Shown: positions 1 to 6,737 of the stretch, piece by piece
How the letters are laid out: each line of letters starts with the position of its first letter
How positions within the stretch are numbered: position 1 is the stretch's first letter
DNA from: Elusimicrobiota bacterium
GTDB lineage: Bacteria > Elusimicrobiota > Elusimicrobia > UBA1565 > UBA9628
Assembly: GCA_028869495.1 (NCBI GenBank)
Contig: JAGWRY010000205.1
Location: 1-8,844, forward strand
Reading direction: 5' to 3'
Length of the DNA: 8,844 nt
The notes under the pieces: generated by a model
What the model was told of the DNA's origin: nothing
What the model saw: only the letters and a program-made list of their open reading frames with translations
Databases searched by the model: none
Position numbers and translations under genes: made by a program

Positions 1-144
1 CGCCCCGGCCGGCTGGCCGAGGCGGTCCGCGCCGCGCGCGCGCTGCGCGCGCCGGCCGTCATCGACGTCCGCACCGACCTGGGCGAAGCTCCGCCGATGG
101 GAGGGCGCGTGCGCGCCCTCCAGAGGGAGCTCGCCGCCGCGTGA
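1..144 (+). CDS. C-terminal end of a thiamine-diphosphate-dependent enzyme (acetolactate synthase-like), partial
   Basis: Only the last 47 codons are present; the frame is open from base 1 and stops at TGA 142-144. The peptide reads as an alpha helix (RPGRLAEAVRAARAL) followed by a beta strand and a loop (APAVIDVRTDLGEAPPM), then a basic helical tail. This 'PGxLxxAxxxA...PAxIDVxTD' pattern is the usual end of the C-terminal TPP-binding domain in acetolactate synthase, benzoylformate decarboxylase and related enzymes, which handle 2-oxo acids in the cytoplasm. The catalytic and cofactor-binding parts lie outside the window, so the substrate cannot be named. It sits 14 bases ahead of a methyltransferase on the same strand and probably shares its transcript. 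Another enzyme with a similar terminal Rossmann-like segment is possible. Confidence 0.6.
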   Translation, partial: RPGRLAEAVRAARALRAPAVIDVRTDLGEAPPMGGRVRALQRELAAA

Positions 145-146
145 TC

Positions 147-152
147 AGGAGG
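147..152 (+). promoter_or_regulatory. Shine-Dalgarno AGGAGG of the methyltransferase
   Basis: A perfect AGGAGG lies six bases before ATG 159. It decides the start: the in-frame GTG at 141 lies upstream of this site, overlaps the previous stop and has no ribosome site of its own at that spacing. Confidence 0.8.
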
Positions 153-158
153 AACGAC

Positions 159-1181
159 ATGAAGCGCCGCGACTACGCCGAATTCAACCGCCTCGCCGAG
201 CTGGTCCTGTCCTACCGGGCCGCCAAGCCCGTCCTCGTCGCCCTGCACTACGACCTCTTCACGGAGATCGAGCGCGGCGCGGCGACCGCGCCGCGCCTGG
301 CTCGTCGCCTGGGGCTCGACGCGCCGGCGCTGACGCGCGTGCTCGACGCGCTCTGCGCGGTCGGCTGGCTCGCCAAGCACGGGGTCCGCTACCGGAACAC
401 GCGCGCCGGCCGCCGCCTGCTCGTCGCCGGCGGGGCCGACGACGTCGGCAGCAACCTGCGCTACCAGGAGTATACCTGGGACGCTTGGTCGGACCTGCGC
501 CGCGTGCTCAAGACCGGACGTCCGCGCCGCGGCCTGCGCGAGTGGATCGGCCGGGACTTCTTCACCGACGACTACATCCGCGCGATGGGCGACGTCACCC
601 GCCGCCCGGCCCGCGAGCTCGCCGCCAAGCTCGACTGGTCCGGGGTCGAGCGCAGCCTCGACGTCGGCAGCGGCGCGGGAACCTTCAGCGCGGCGTTCGT
701 CGAGGCGGCCCCGGGCCTGACCGCGACGCTTCTCGACCTGCCCAAGCCGCTGGGCGTCGCGCGGGGCCTCCTGCGCCGCCACCCGCACAGCGGCCGCCTG
801 CGCTTCCGCCCGGCCGACTACCTGAAAGACTCCTTCGGCGCGGAGGAATACGATTTGGTCCTCATCTCCAACGTCACCCGCGTCGAGGACGAGGGCCGCA
901 ACCGCCTGCTCGTGCGCAAGGCGTTCCGCGCGCTCAAGCCGGGCGGACGCCTGGTGATCCACGACTACACGATCTCGGCGGACCGCACCGGCCCCCGCTT
1001 CTCGGCCCTGTTGAACGTCCACCTGCTGGCGTTCACCGGGCGCGGGGCCGTCTATACGCCCGAGGAATACGAGTCCTGGCTGCGCGAGGCCGGCTTCCGC
1101 CGCGCCGGGCGGATCCGCGTCGCCCGCGGCAGCCTGCACCCCTCGCTGGCGGTCGTCGGCCGCAAGCCGGCCGCCCGATGA
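159..1181 (+). CDS. SAM-dependent methyltransferase, family 2 (O-methyltransferase / CrtF-like)
   Basis: This 340-residue protein has the two-part build of Methyltransf_2 enzymes. An N-terminal winged-helix dimerisation domain (about 10-95; 'TAPRLARRLGLDAPALTRVLDAL', interrupted here as TAPRLARRLGLD / APALTRVLDAL) precedes a Rossmann domain with SAM motif I DVGSGAGTF at 168-176, an acidic DLP near 192, and LKPGGRLVIHDY after it. Relatives methylate hydroxyls or ring carbons of polyketides, phenolics, carotenoids or bacteriochlorophyll. The substrate here is unknown. Where the family normally has its catalytic His (HDWxDE), this protein reads TRVEDE (T240), so the usual general base is missing. 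Length is normal for the family. It follows the TPP-enzyme gene closely, and its stop overlaps the next start as ATGA, which indicates translational coupling. Confidence 0.85.
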   Translation: MKRRDYAEFNRLAELVLSYRAAKPVLVALHYDLFTEIERGAATAPRLARRLGLDAPALTRVLDALCAVGWLAKHGVRYRNTRAGRRLLVAGGADDVGSNLRYQEYTWDAWSDLRRVLKTGRPRRGLREWIGRDFFTDDYIRAMGDVTRRPARELAAKLDWSGVERSLDVGSGAGTFSAAFVEAAPGLTATLLDLPKPLGVARGLLRRHPHSGRLRFRPADYLKDSFGAEEYDLVLISNVTRVEDEGRNRLLVRKAFRALKPGGRLVIHDYTISADRTGPRFSALLNVHLLAFTGRGAVYTPEEYESWLREAGFRRAGRIRVARGSLHPSLAVVGRKPAAR

Positions 1182-2692
1182 GACGGCGCCGGGGGGGAGT
1201 GCTCGCGGCGCTGCTCCTGCTGCCTGCGGCGGCCGCCGCCCGAATGCCCCCTCCGGCGATCGGGACCCTGCGGGTTTGCGACGACGTCAAGGAGCCGGCC
1301 ACCCTCGATCCTCTCAAGGAGTTCTCCGAGAAGAACCACGTCGTCATCCAGCAGATCTTCGACGGGCTGGTGAGGATCGGCCCCGACGGCGCTCTGGAAC
1401 CGGCCCTGGCGACCAGCTGGAAATGGCTCGACGACAGGACCCTCCAATTCAAGCTGCGCCCGGGAGTGAGGTTTCACGACCGGGAGCCCTTCGACGCTCA
1501 GGCCGTTCGCTTCAGCCTGCAGAAATACCTCGACCCGGCGGAGGGGTACCCCGGCGCCGGGTTCCTCCGCTCGATCGATCGCGTCGAGGTCGTCGATCCC
1601 ATGACGGTCCGCATCCACACCAAGTTCCCCGACGGCATCCTTCTCAACAAGCTCGCGGGGCTCATCACGATGCTCCCGCCGCGATATTTCTCCGAGCACG
1701 GGGAGGCCTATTTCGCGGCGCATCCGGTCGGCACCGGCGCGTTCCGCTTCCTGCGGCGCGTCCCCGGGCGCCGATTGATCCTCGCGGCGAACCCCGACTA
1801 CTGGATGAAGGGATATCCGCGGTTCGCTCGCCTGGAGTTCCTGTTCATGCCGGTGCCGGAGCAGGTCCGCGCCCTGCTCGACGGGCGCACCGACATCGTC
1901 ACCGAACTGCCGGGGACGCAGACGCTCAGGGTCATGCGCAGCGGCGTGGCGACCGTCGTCAAGAAGGCCAGCTTCTACACGGCCGGCTCCAGCATCAACA
2001 TCAGCAGCGGTCCTCTCTCCGACGTCCGCGTACGCCGCGCGATCAACTACGCGATCGACCGGAGCGCGCTCGTTCGCTACGACCTCCTCGGCAACGGAGA
2101 ACCCCTGGCCAGCTTGACGATGGCCGGAGAGGTCGGTCACGACCCGACGCTGAGGCCGTACCCATATGAGCCGCGGCGGGCGATCAGCCTCCTGCGTCAA
2201 GCCGGCTACCCGCACGGCCTGCGCCTGTCCGTCGTCGTCAAGGCCCAAGGCGAGCGCACGATGAAGGTCCTCGCCGCCCAGCTGCGGGAGGTCGGCATCC
2301 GTCTGGACGTCCATCCGACGACGGACGCGACGGTGATCCGCGACATCCACAGCCGCCCGTGGGATTTCACCTTCGGCAACTGCTCGGATCCGATGGCCCA
2401 CTCCTACTTCGTCCAGTGGATCTTCCTCTCGTCGCAGTCCCCGTTCAGCATCACGCGCTCTCCCCGTTTCGACGCGCTGCTCAGACGGATGGTCGAGGCC
2501 GTCGATCCCGCCGAGCAGCAGCGGCGCGGAGAGGAGCTCGACCGCTACGTCTACGATCAGGCCTTGAGCGTCTTCACGTACAAGAGGATCCGCACGTACG
2601 GCGTCCGCAAGGGCATTCATTTCGTCCCCTCGGTGACCGGGATGCCCTACTTCTACCTGACCACCCACGACGATGCGGGCGCCTCGCGCTGA
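1178..2692 (+). CDS. Periplasmic family-5 solute-binding protein (Dpp/Opp type)
   Basis: This 504-residue protein begins with a Sec signal peptide: RRRR, a hydrophobic Val8-Ala21 core, and likely cleavage near Ala21. There is no lipobox Cys, so it should be soluble in the periplasm or exported. The mature part matches SBP_bac_5: an N-terminal 'LDPLKEFS...IFDGLVRI', 'LEPALATSW', 'LRPGVRFHD', 'GTGAFRF', NPDYW at 205-209, then 'VRRAINYAIDR' and 'LLRQAGYP'. Family members bind di- or oligopeptides, nickel, heme or sugars for ABC import; the ligand cannot be told here. ATG 1178 was chosen because it gives the signal peptide and overlaps the methyltransferase stop (ATGA). No permease or ATPase gene is adjacent on either side, which is unusual. 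It uses AGG arginine codons and A/T-ending codons more than its neighbours do, a mild sign of different history. A run of seven G lies in codons 5-7. Confidence 0.9.
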   Translation: MRRRRGGVLAALLLLPAAAAARMPPPAIGTLRVCDDVKEPATLDPLKEFSEKNHVVIQQIFDGLVRIGPDGALEPALATSWKWLDDRTLQFKLRPGVRFHDREPFDAQAVRFSLQKYLDPAEGYPGAGFLRSIDRVEVVDPMTVRIHTKFPDGILLNKLAGLITMLPPRYFSEHGEAYFAAHPVGTGAFRFLRRVPGRRLILAANPDYWMKGYPRFARLEFLFMPVPEQVRALLDGRTDIVTELPGTQTLRVMRSGVATVVKKASFYTAGSSINISSGPLSDVRVRRAINYAIDRSALVRYDLLGNGEPLASLTMAGEVGHDPTLRPYPYEPRRAISLLRQAGYPHGLRLSVVVKAQGERTMKVLAAQLREVGIRLDVHPTTDATVIRDIHSRPWDFTFGNCSDPMAHSYFVQWIFLSSQSPFSITRSPRFDALLRRMVEAVDPAEQQRRGEELDRYVYDQALSVFTYKRIRTYGVRKGIHFVPSVTGMPYFYLTTHDDAGASR

Positions 2693-2747
2693 AGCTGGAC
2701 GCCTGTCGCGGGAGGCTCCGGTTCTTGGCGTCCGTCCGCCGCCGCCC

Positions 2748-2776
2748 TTGAAATAGCCCGCCAAGCGGGCTATCCT
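2748..2776 (+). promoter_or_regulatory. Candidate sigma70-type promoter of the sensor kinase
   Basis: A -35-like TTGAAA (2748-2753) and a -10-like TATCCT (2771-2776) are separated by exactly 17 bases. Transcription would begin near 2783, giving a leader of about 14 bases before ATG 2797. This is the most AT-rich patch in the neighbourhood. The spacer is occupied by a perfect inverted repeat, so a DNA-binding protein there would block polymerase. The boxes are inferred from the E. coli consensus only. Confidence 0.5.
2753..2773. repeat. Perfect 9-bp inverted repeat with 3-base loop (operator or terminator)
   Basis: ATAGCCCGC at 2753-2761 and its exact reverse complement GCGGGCTAT at 2765-2773 flank the loop CAA. 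It lies 60 bases after the binding-protein stop and 23 bases before the kinase start. As RNA it would form a strong hairpin that could end the upstream operon, but on the plus strand it is followed by CCTTGCGGGG, not a T run, and on the minus strand only by TTC. Its position across the spacer of the candidate promoter suits an operator equally well. Confidence 0.75.
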
Positions 2777-2796
2777 TGCGGGGCTCCATCTCCCAG

Positions 2797-4983
2797 ATGA
2801 GGCCCCGCCTGCCCTCGAGGCTGTCGTGGAAGCTCCTGCTGGCGATCCTGCCGCCGGTCGTGCTGGCGGTGGCCGCGGTCGTCTGGTGGCAGTACGCCGC
2901 GGCGCGCCGACAGATGCTCGCGTCGATCCACACGGAGATGGACGAGATCGCCCGGCGCACGGCCGATGGGGTCGACGAGCAGATCGGCGAACGCTACCGG
3001 GACCTGTTCACGCTCTCCGAAACGCCGCTGATCGCCGACTACTACCGGAACGTCGATTACGGCCTACACGACGAGGCGGACAGCTACCGCCTCGAGCTCG
3101 GCGGCTACCTGCGGCGCTTTTCCCGGCGCAGCGGCGCCTACGCCCTGATCCTCTATCTCGACGCGCGCGGGCGGGAGGTCTGCCGCGTGGCCGCGCCCGG
3201 CGTGCCGCCCTCGGCGCGCGGGCCGACGGCGGAAGATTTCGCGCGGGTCCGCGCCCTGCCGGGGTCCGGCTGGCGCGTCTCCGGCGTCGAGGAACTCCCC
3301 GGCGCCGGCCCCGTCGTCTACTTCGCGAAGCCCGTCCGCGGCGACCTCGGAGAATTCAAGGGGGAGCTCGTGCTCGGCTACGACCTCTCCGCGCTGCGCC
3401 GGATGCTCTCGACCGTCGCCGTCGGCCGCCGCGGCCGGGCCTATTTGAGCGCCCGCGGCGGAGAGCTGATCGTCGGCGCGACGGACATCCCGCGCGAGGC
3501 GGGCCCCCTGCTGACGGCCCGCCGCGCACTGCGCCGCCAGCCCAGGACGCTGGTCGTCGCGGCCCCGCTGGAGGACTTCCTGGCGCCGCTGAAGAGCGTC
3601 CGCGACGCGGCGATCGCCGCCGCGCTCGCCGCGGCGGGGCTGCTGATTCCGCTCCTGCTCCTTCTCGTGCGCACGATCACGCGCCCGCTGGCCGCGCTCG
3701 CGGCGGCGGCGCGCCGCATCGGCGCCGGCGACTTCTCGACGCGCGTCGAGGCCGGCGAGGGAGAGCTCGGCGAGCTCGCCGCGGCCTTCAACGAGATGAC
3801 GGCGCGGCTGGAGGAGAACCGCCGCGTGAACGCGCGCCTTCAGTCCCAGCTCGTGCAGGCGGAGAAGCTCTCGGCGGTCGGCCAGCTGATCTCGGCCGTC
3901 GCACACGAGCTCAACAACCCCCTCGGGGCGATCTCCGGCTGGGTGCAGATCGCGCTTCTCGAGGACTGTCCGCCGCGGATGCGCGAGGACCTGACGCACG
4001 TGTTCGCGAACGTCAAGCGCTGCGCGAAGGTCGTCGAGAACCTCCTGTTCTTCGCGCGCAAGAGCCGCCACGAGCGCCGCCCGGTCGACCTGAACGCCGC
4101 CGCCGCCGCCGCGCTCGACCTGCTCGAGTACCGCCTGGTCAAGACCGAGGACGTCCGCGTCGTGCGCGAGCTGGCGTCCGACTCCCCGACCGCCGTCGGA
4201 GACTTCCAGCAGATCGTGCAGGTGCTCGTGAACCTGATCACCAACGCCTGCGACGCGATGCAGGGCGTCGCGCGCTGGCCGGACGGCAAGCGCCTCGTCC
4301 TGCGCACCGCGGCGCGCGACGGCCGCGTCCTCTTCGAGCTCGAGGACAACGGCGCGGGAATCCCGCCGGAGCGCCGCGCGCGCATCTTCGAGGCGTTCTA
4401 CACGACGAAGGAGCACGGCCGCGGCACCGGTCTCGGGCTGACGGTCTGCCGGCAGATCCTGCGCGAGCACGGCGGCGACCTCTCGTTCGAGAGCCGCCCG
4501 GGCGCCGGGACCGTCTTCCGTGCGGACCTTCCGGCGGCCGACGCGGCGGCGCTGGACGAGTTCGAGGTCCTGCCCGAGGCCTACGATCCCCCGCCGGTGC
4601 CCGGCCGCCGCGTGCTCGTCGTCGACGACGAGAAGGATATCGCGGACTTGATCGCGCGCCTCCTGCGCGAGGACGGCGACGAGGTCCGCGTCGCCTACGG
4701 CGGCCACGAGGGGCTGAAGCTCCTCCAGGAGGGCCGGTACGATCTCGTGATCTCGGACGTCGAGATGGAGGGCGTCAAAGGGCCGGACCTCTACGCGGCG
4801 CTGGCGGCCCTCGACGCGCCGACGCGGATGCTGTTCGTGACCGGCGACATCCTGAACCCGAAGGTCCTCGACTTCCTGTCGAAGACGGGGAGCGAGCCCG
4901 TGCTCAAGCCGTTCGACCTCGAAGAGATGCGCCGCACCGTCCGGCGCCTGCTCGCCGAGCCGCGCCGGGCCGACGTCCGCTAG
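2797..4983 (+). CDS. Membrane hybrid histidine kinase with HAMP and C-terminal receiver domain
   Basis: This 728-residue sensor has TM1 (about 12-31), a periplasmic sensor region (about 32-270, Cache-like by position and helix-strand pattern), TM2 (about 271-291) and HAMP (about 292-345). A HisKA domain follows with phospho-acceptor H370 in HELNNPL. The E371-x-x-N374 motif typical of HisKA phosphatase activity is also present. The HATPase_c domain has N box NLITNACDAM (479-488), DNGAGI (517-522), FEAFYTT and GTGLGL (543-548). The C-terminal receiver has the acidic pocket D610/D611, phospho-acceptor D654, T682 and K704, all intact. The H box resembles NtrB-group kinases. ATG 2797 is preferred over the upstream TTG 2776, which overlaps the likely -10 box; neither has a good Shine-Dalgarno. 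No phosphotransfer domain or output regulator is adjacent. Its stop shares CTAG with the opposing gene. Confidence 0.93.
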   Translation: MRPRLPSRLSWKLLLAILPPVVLAVAAVVWWQYAAARRQMLASIHTEMDEIARRTADGVDEQIGERYRDLFTLSETPLIADYYRNVDYGLHDEADSYRLELGGYLRRFSRRSGAYALILYLDARGREVCRVAAPGVPPSARGPTAEDFARVRALPGSGWRVSGVEELPGAGPVVYFAKPVRGDLGEFKGELVLGYDLSALRRMLSTVAVGRRGRAYLSARGGELIVGATDIPREAGPLLTARRALRRQPRTLVVAAPLEDFLAPLKSVRDAAIAAALAAAGLLIPLLLLLVRTITRPLAALAAAARRIGAGDFSTRVEAGEGELGELAAAFNEMTARLEENRRVNARLQSQLVQAEKLSAVGQLISAVAHELNNPLGAISGWVQIALLEDCPPRMREDLTHVFANVKRCAKVVENLLFFARKSRHERRPVDLNAAAAAALDLLEYRLVKTEDVRVVRELASDSPTAVGDFQQIVQVLVNLITNACDAMQGVARWPDGKRLVLRTAARDGRVLFELEDNGAGIPPERRARIFEAFYTTKEHGRGTGLGLTVCRQILREHGGDLSFESRPGAGTVFRADLPAADAAALDEFEVLPEAYDPPPVPGRRVLVVDDEKDIADLIARLLREDGDEVRVAYGGHEGLKLLQEGRYDLVISDVEMEGVKGPDLYAALAALDAPTRMLFVTGDILNPKVLDFLSKTGSEPVLKPFDLEEMRRTVRRLLAEPRRADVR
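4980..4983. other. CTAG shared by two convergent stop codons
   Basis: The kinase stop TAG is 4981-4983 and the GT117 stop TAG, on the other strand, is 4982-4980. The palindromic CTAG therefore ends both genes, which overlap tail to tail by four bases. There is no intergenic space for a terminator. Confidence 0.9.
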
Positions 4984-6737
4984 AGGGCGGCCAGCAGGAC
5001 CTTCAGGCGCGCGATCAGCGCGCGGTCGCGCCTTGGATTAAGCCGCGAGCCGATCCACTCGGCCTGCCGCCGGCGCGCGGACAAGACGTAGATCTCCTGC
5101 GTCCACGGGCGGACGTCCCAGCGCGTCAGCGACCAGGTCGCGGGCTCGGACAGGAAGCGGCGCGCGTCGGCCGCGGGGTCGTCGCGCGGCGGGCGCGTCT
5201 CGATCCGGATCAGGGTCCCCTGCGGCACGCTGCGCGGATAGAGGGCGAGCGCCGTGTCGAGGAGGCTCGGCTCCATCAGCACGGCGCGCCCCGGGTTCAG
5301 CCTCCGCCAGACCGTCCAGTCCGTCGTCAGGCCGCGCGGTCCGGCCGGCGGGACGCGCAGGCCCGGGTAGCGGCGGTGCAGGGAGCGGATGTACGGGGGG
5401 TAGGAAAACATCGACGGGGTCAGGAAGACCCGGTCGCCGCCCTCGCCGCGCGCCAGCTCCAGATCGAGCGTCGCGAAGATCGAGTCGTCGGCGGCCAGCA
5501 CGATCATGTCGCCGGGCTTGGCGTCGGCGACGAGGGCGCGCGCGTAGTCCAGAAGCCCGTTCGAGCGGGCCAGCGAGAGCGGGCGCAGGGACAGCGGCAG
5601 GACGAGGACGGCCGCGGCCAGGGCCCAGGCGAAGAGCGGGCGCACGCGCGCGGCCAGCGCCTCGGCGCCGTGGCCCGACAGCGCGAAGAGCGCGATCATC
5701 GGCAGGAGGTAGAAGCGGGTGACGACCGCGCGCGCGTAGTCCGGGTGGCAGATCGTGATCTGCTGGCTGCTGATCAGGATGAAGACTCCGGCCGAGACGG
5801 CGGCCCACAGCGCCCAGGCCAGCAGCGAACGGCGGTCCGTCTTCCACAGCGCGGCGGCGCCCAGGGCGCCCAGCAGGAGCCCGGCCGGCCCGGCGTGCGT
5901 CCACAGGGCCGACAGGAACCAGCCGGTCTGGACCGCCAGGCGCCGCAGGTCGAAGCCGCCGAAGCCGAAAAAGCCCGCGCCCGAGACCGCGCGCAGGGGG
6001 CCGCCCAGGTTCTCGCGCAGGAAGAGGCCGAGCAGGCCGCTCCAGCCGCGCGCGTCCGGCAGGTCGTAGGCCGGCGTCGAACGCGCGAGGCGCAGTCCCA
6101 GGAGCAGGTACGGCGCGGCCAGCGCGGCCAGGGAGATTGCGGCGGCCGCGGCCAGGCGGCGCGGGGGGACGCGCCGCGCGAAGAGCCAGACCGCGTACGC
6201 GGGGATCAGCAGGACGTACGTCGGGTGGTGTGAGACGCCCAAGCCGAAGACGGCCGCGAAGGCCCACAGCGAGCGCGCGCGGCCCTCGCGCGCCCAGTCC
6301 GCGGCGAAATAGGCGCCGCCCAGGGCCAGCAGGTCGTTGAGGGCGCGCACCTCGGCGACCAGCGAGTAGTACCAGAAGAGCGGCGACAGCGCCATCAGGG
6401 CCGCCCCGGTCAGGGCCGCCGCGCGCCGGCACTTCGCGCGGCGCAGGAGCAGGTAAAGGACCGCCGCCGCGGCCGCGGCGAGCAGGCCCGACAGGCCGTT
6501 GACCGCCGCGCCCGGGTCCGCCCAGGGAAGGCGCGACCACAGCCAGCCGAGCTCGACCTGGAGCGGGTAGCCCGGCGCCTGCGGCACGCCCCAGAGAAGG
6601 GCCGAGAGGACGTGCTGGGGGCTGTCGCCGGGCCCGAAGGAGCGCGAGCGTCCGAGCCAGAAGAGCGCCGAGAGGCCGAGCCACAGCGCGCCGGCCGCCA
6701 GCGCGTCGCGGCGCCGCTCGCGGGCGGCGTCCGTCAC
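4980..6737 (-). CDS. DUF2723 / GT117-family multi-membrane protein (TMEM260-like glycosyltransferase)
   Basis: This 585-residue protein has about ten hydrophobic segments in residues 13-395, then a soluble C-terminal part of some 190 residues. The N-terminal motif GDSPQHV (D38) followed by QAPGYP (53-58) matches the family's 'D-S-P-E...HPPGYP' signature. AEVRALN (128-134) matches the family's AEVYALN, and GVSHHPT (166-172) its conserved His loop. Family members are GT-C fold enzymes expected to use lipid-linked sugars at the outer face of the membrane; human TMEM260 is a protein O-mannosyltransferase. The bacterial acceptor is unknown. The GTG start at 6737 overlaps the tgt stop as GTGA, so translation is likely coupled to tgt and no separate promoter is seen. 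The gene ends in the CTAG shared with the kinase. A transporter or another GT-C family is less likely. Confidence 0.85.
   Translation of the reverse strand: MTDAARERRRDALAAGALWLGLSALFWLGRSRSFGPGDSPQHVLSALLWGVPQAPGYPLQVELGWLWSRLPWADPGAAVNGLSGLLAAAAAAVLYLLLRRAKCRRAAALTGAALMALSPLFWYYSLVAEVRALNDLLALGGAYFAADWAREGRARSLWAFAAVFGLGVSHHPTYVLLIPAYAVWLFARRVPPRRLAAAAAISLAALAAPYLLLGLRLARSTPAYDLPDARGWSGLLGLFLRENLGGPLRAVSGAGFFGFGGFDLRRLAVQTGWFLSALWTHAGPAGLLLGALGAAALWKTDRRSLLAWALWAAVSAGVFILISSQQITICHPDYARAVVTRFYLLPMIALFALSGHGAEALAARVRPLFAWALAAAVLVLPLSLRPLSLARSNGLLDYARALVADAKPGDMIVLAADDSIFATLDLELARGEGGDRVFLTPSMFSYPPYIRSLHRRYPGLRVPPAGPRGLTTDWTVWRRLNPGRAVLMEPSLLDTALALYPRSVPQGTLIRIETRPPRDDPAADARRFLSEPATWSLTRWDVRPWTQEIYVLSARRRQAEWIGSRLNPRRDRALIARLKVLLAAL

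Noticed and set aside
141..158. GTG 141 as start of the methyltransferase
   Set aside because: It overlaps the stop of the preceding gene and lies before the AGGAGG at 147-152, which is perfectly spaced for ATG 159.
1052..2764. Long minus-strand open frame opposite the binding-protein gene
   Set aside because: Composition is rich in R, D, V and A as expected for the antisense of a GC-rich gene; no motif, and the plus strand encodes an unmistakable SBP_bac_5 protein.
2776..2796. TTG 2776 as start of the kinase
   Set aside because: It adds seven unremarkable residues, has no Shine-Dalgarno and overlaps the likely -10 box; ATG 2797 directly precedes the basic residues before TM1.
2693..2796. 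Sigma54 promoter for the NtrB-like kinase
   Set aside because: No TGGCAC-N5-TTGC pattern is present, whereas a good TTGAAA-17-TATCCT pair is.
4970..5000. Terminator between kinase and GT117 gene
   Set aside because: The stops overlap, and I see no hairpin with T run on either side.
2826..6233. A very long open plus-strand frame running across the kinase gene and the GT117 gene
   Set aside because: Its protein is an Arg/Ala/Gly/Pro-rich low-complexity product typical of out-of-frame reading in GC-rich DNA. It overlaps two clearly recognisable genes and carries no domain.
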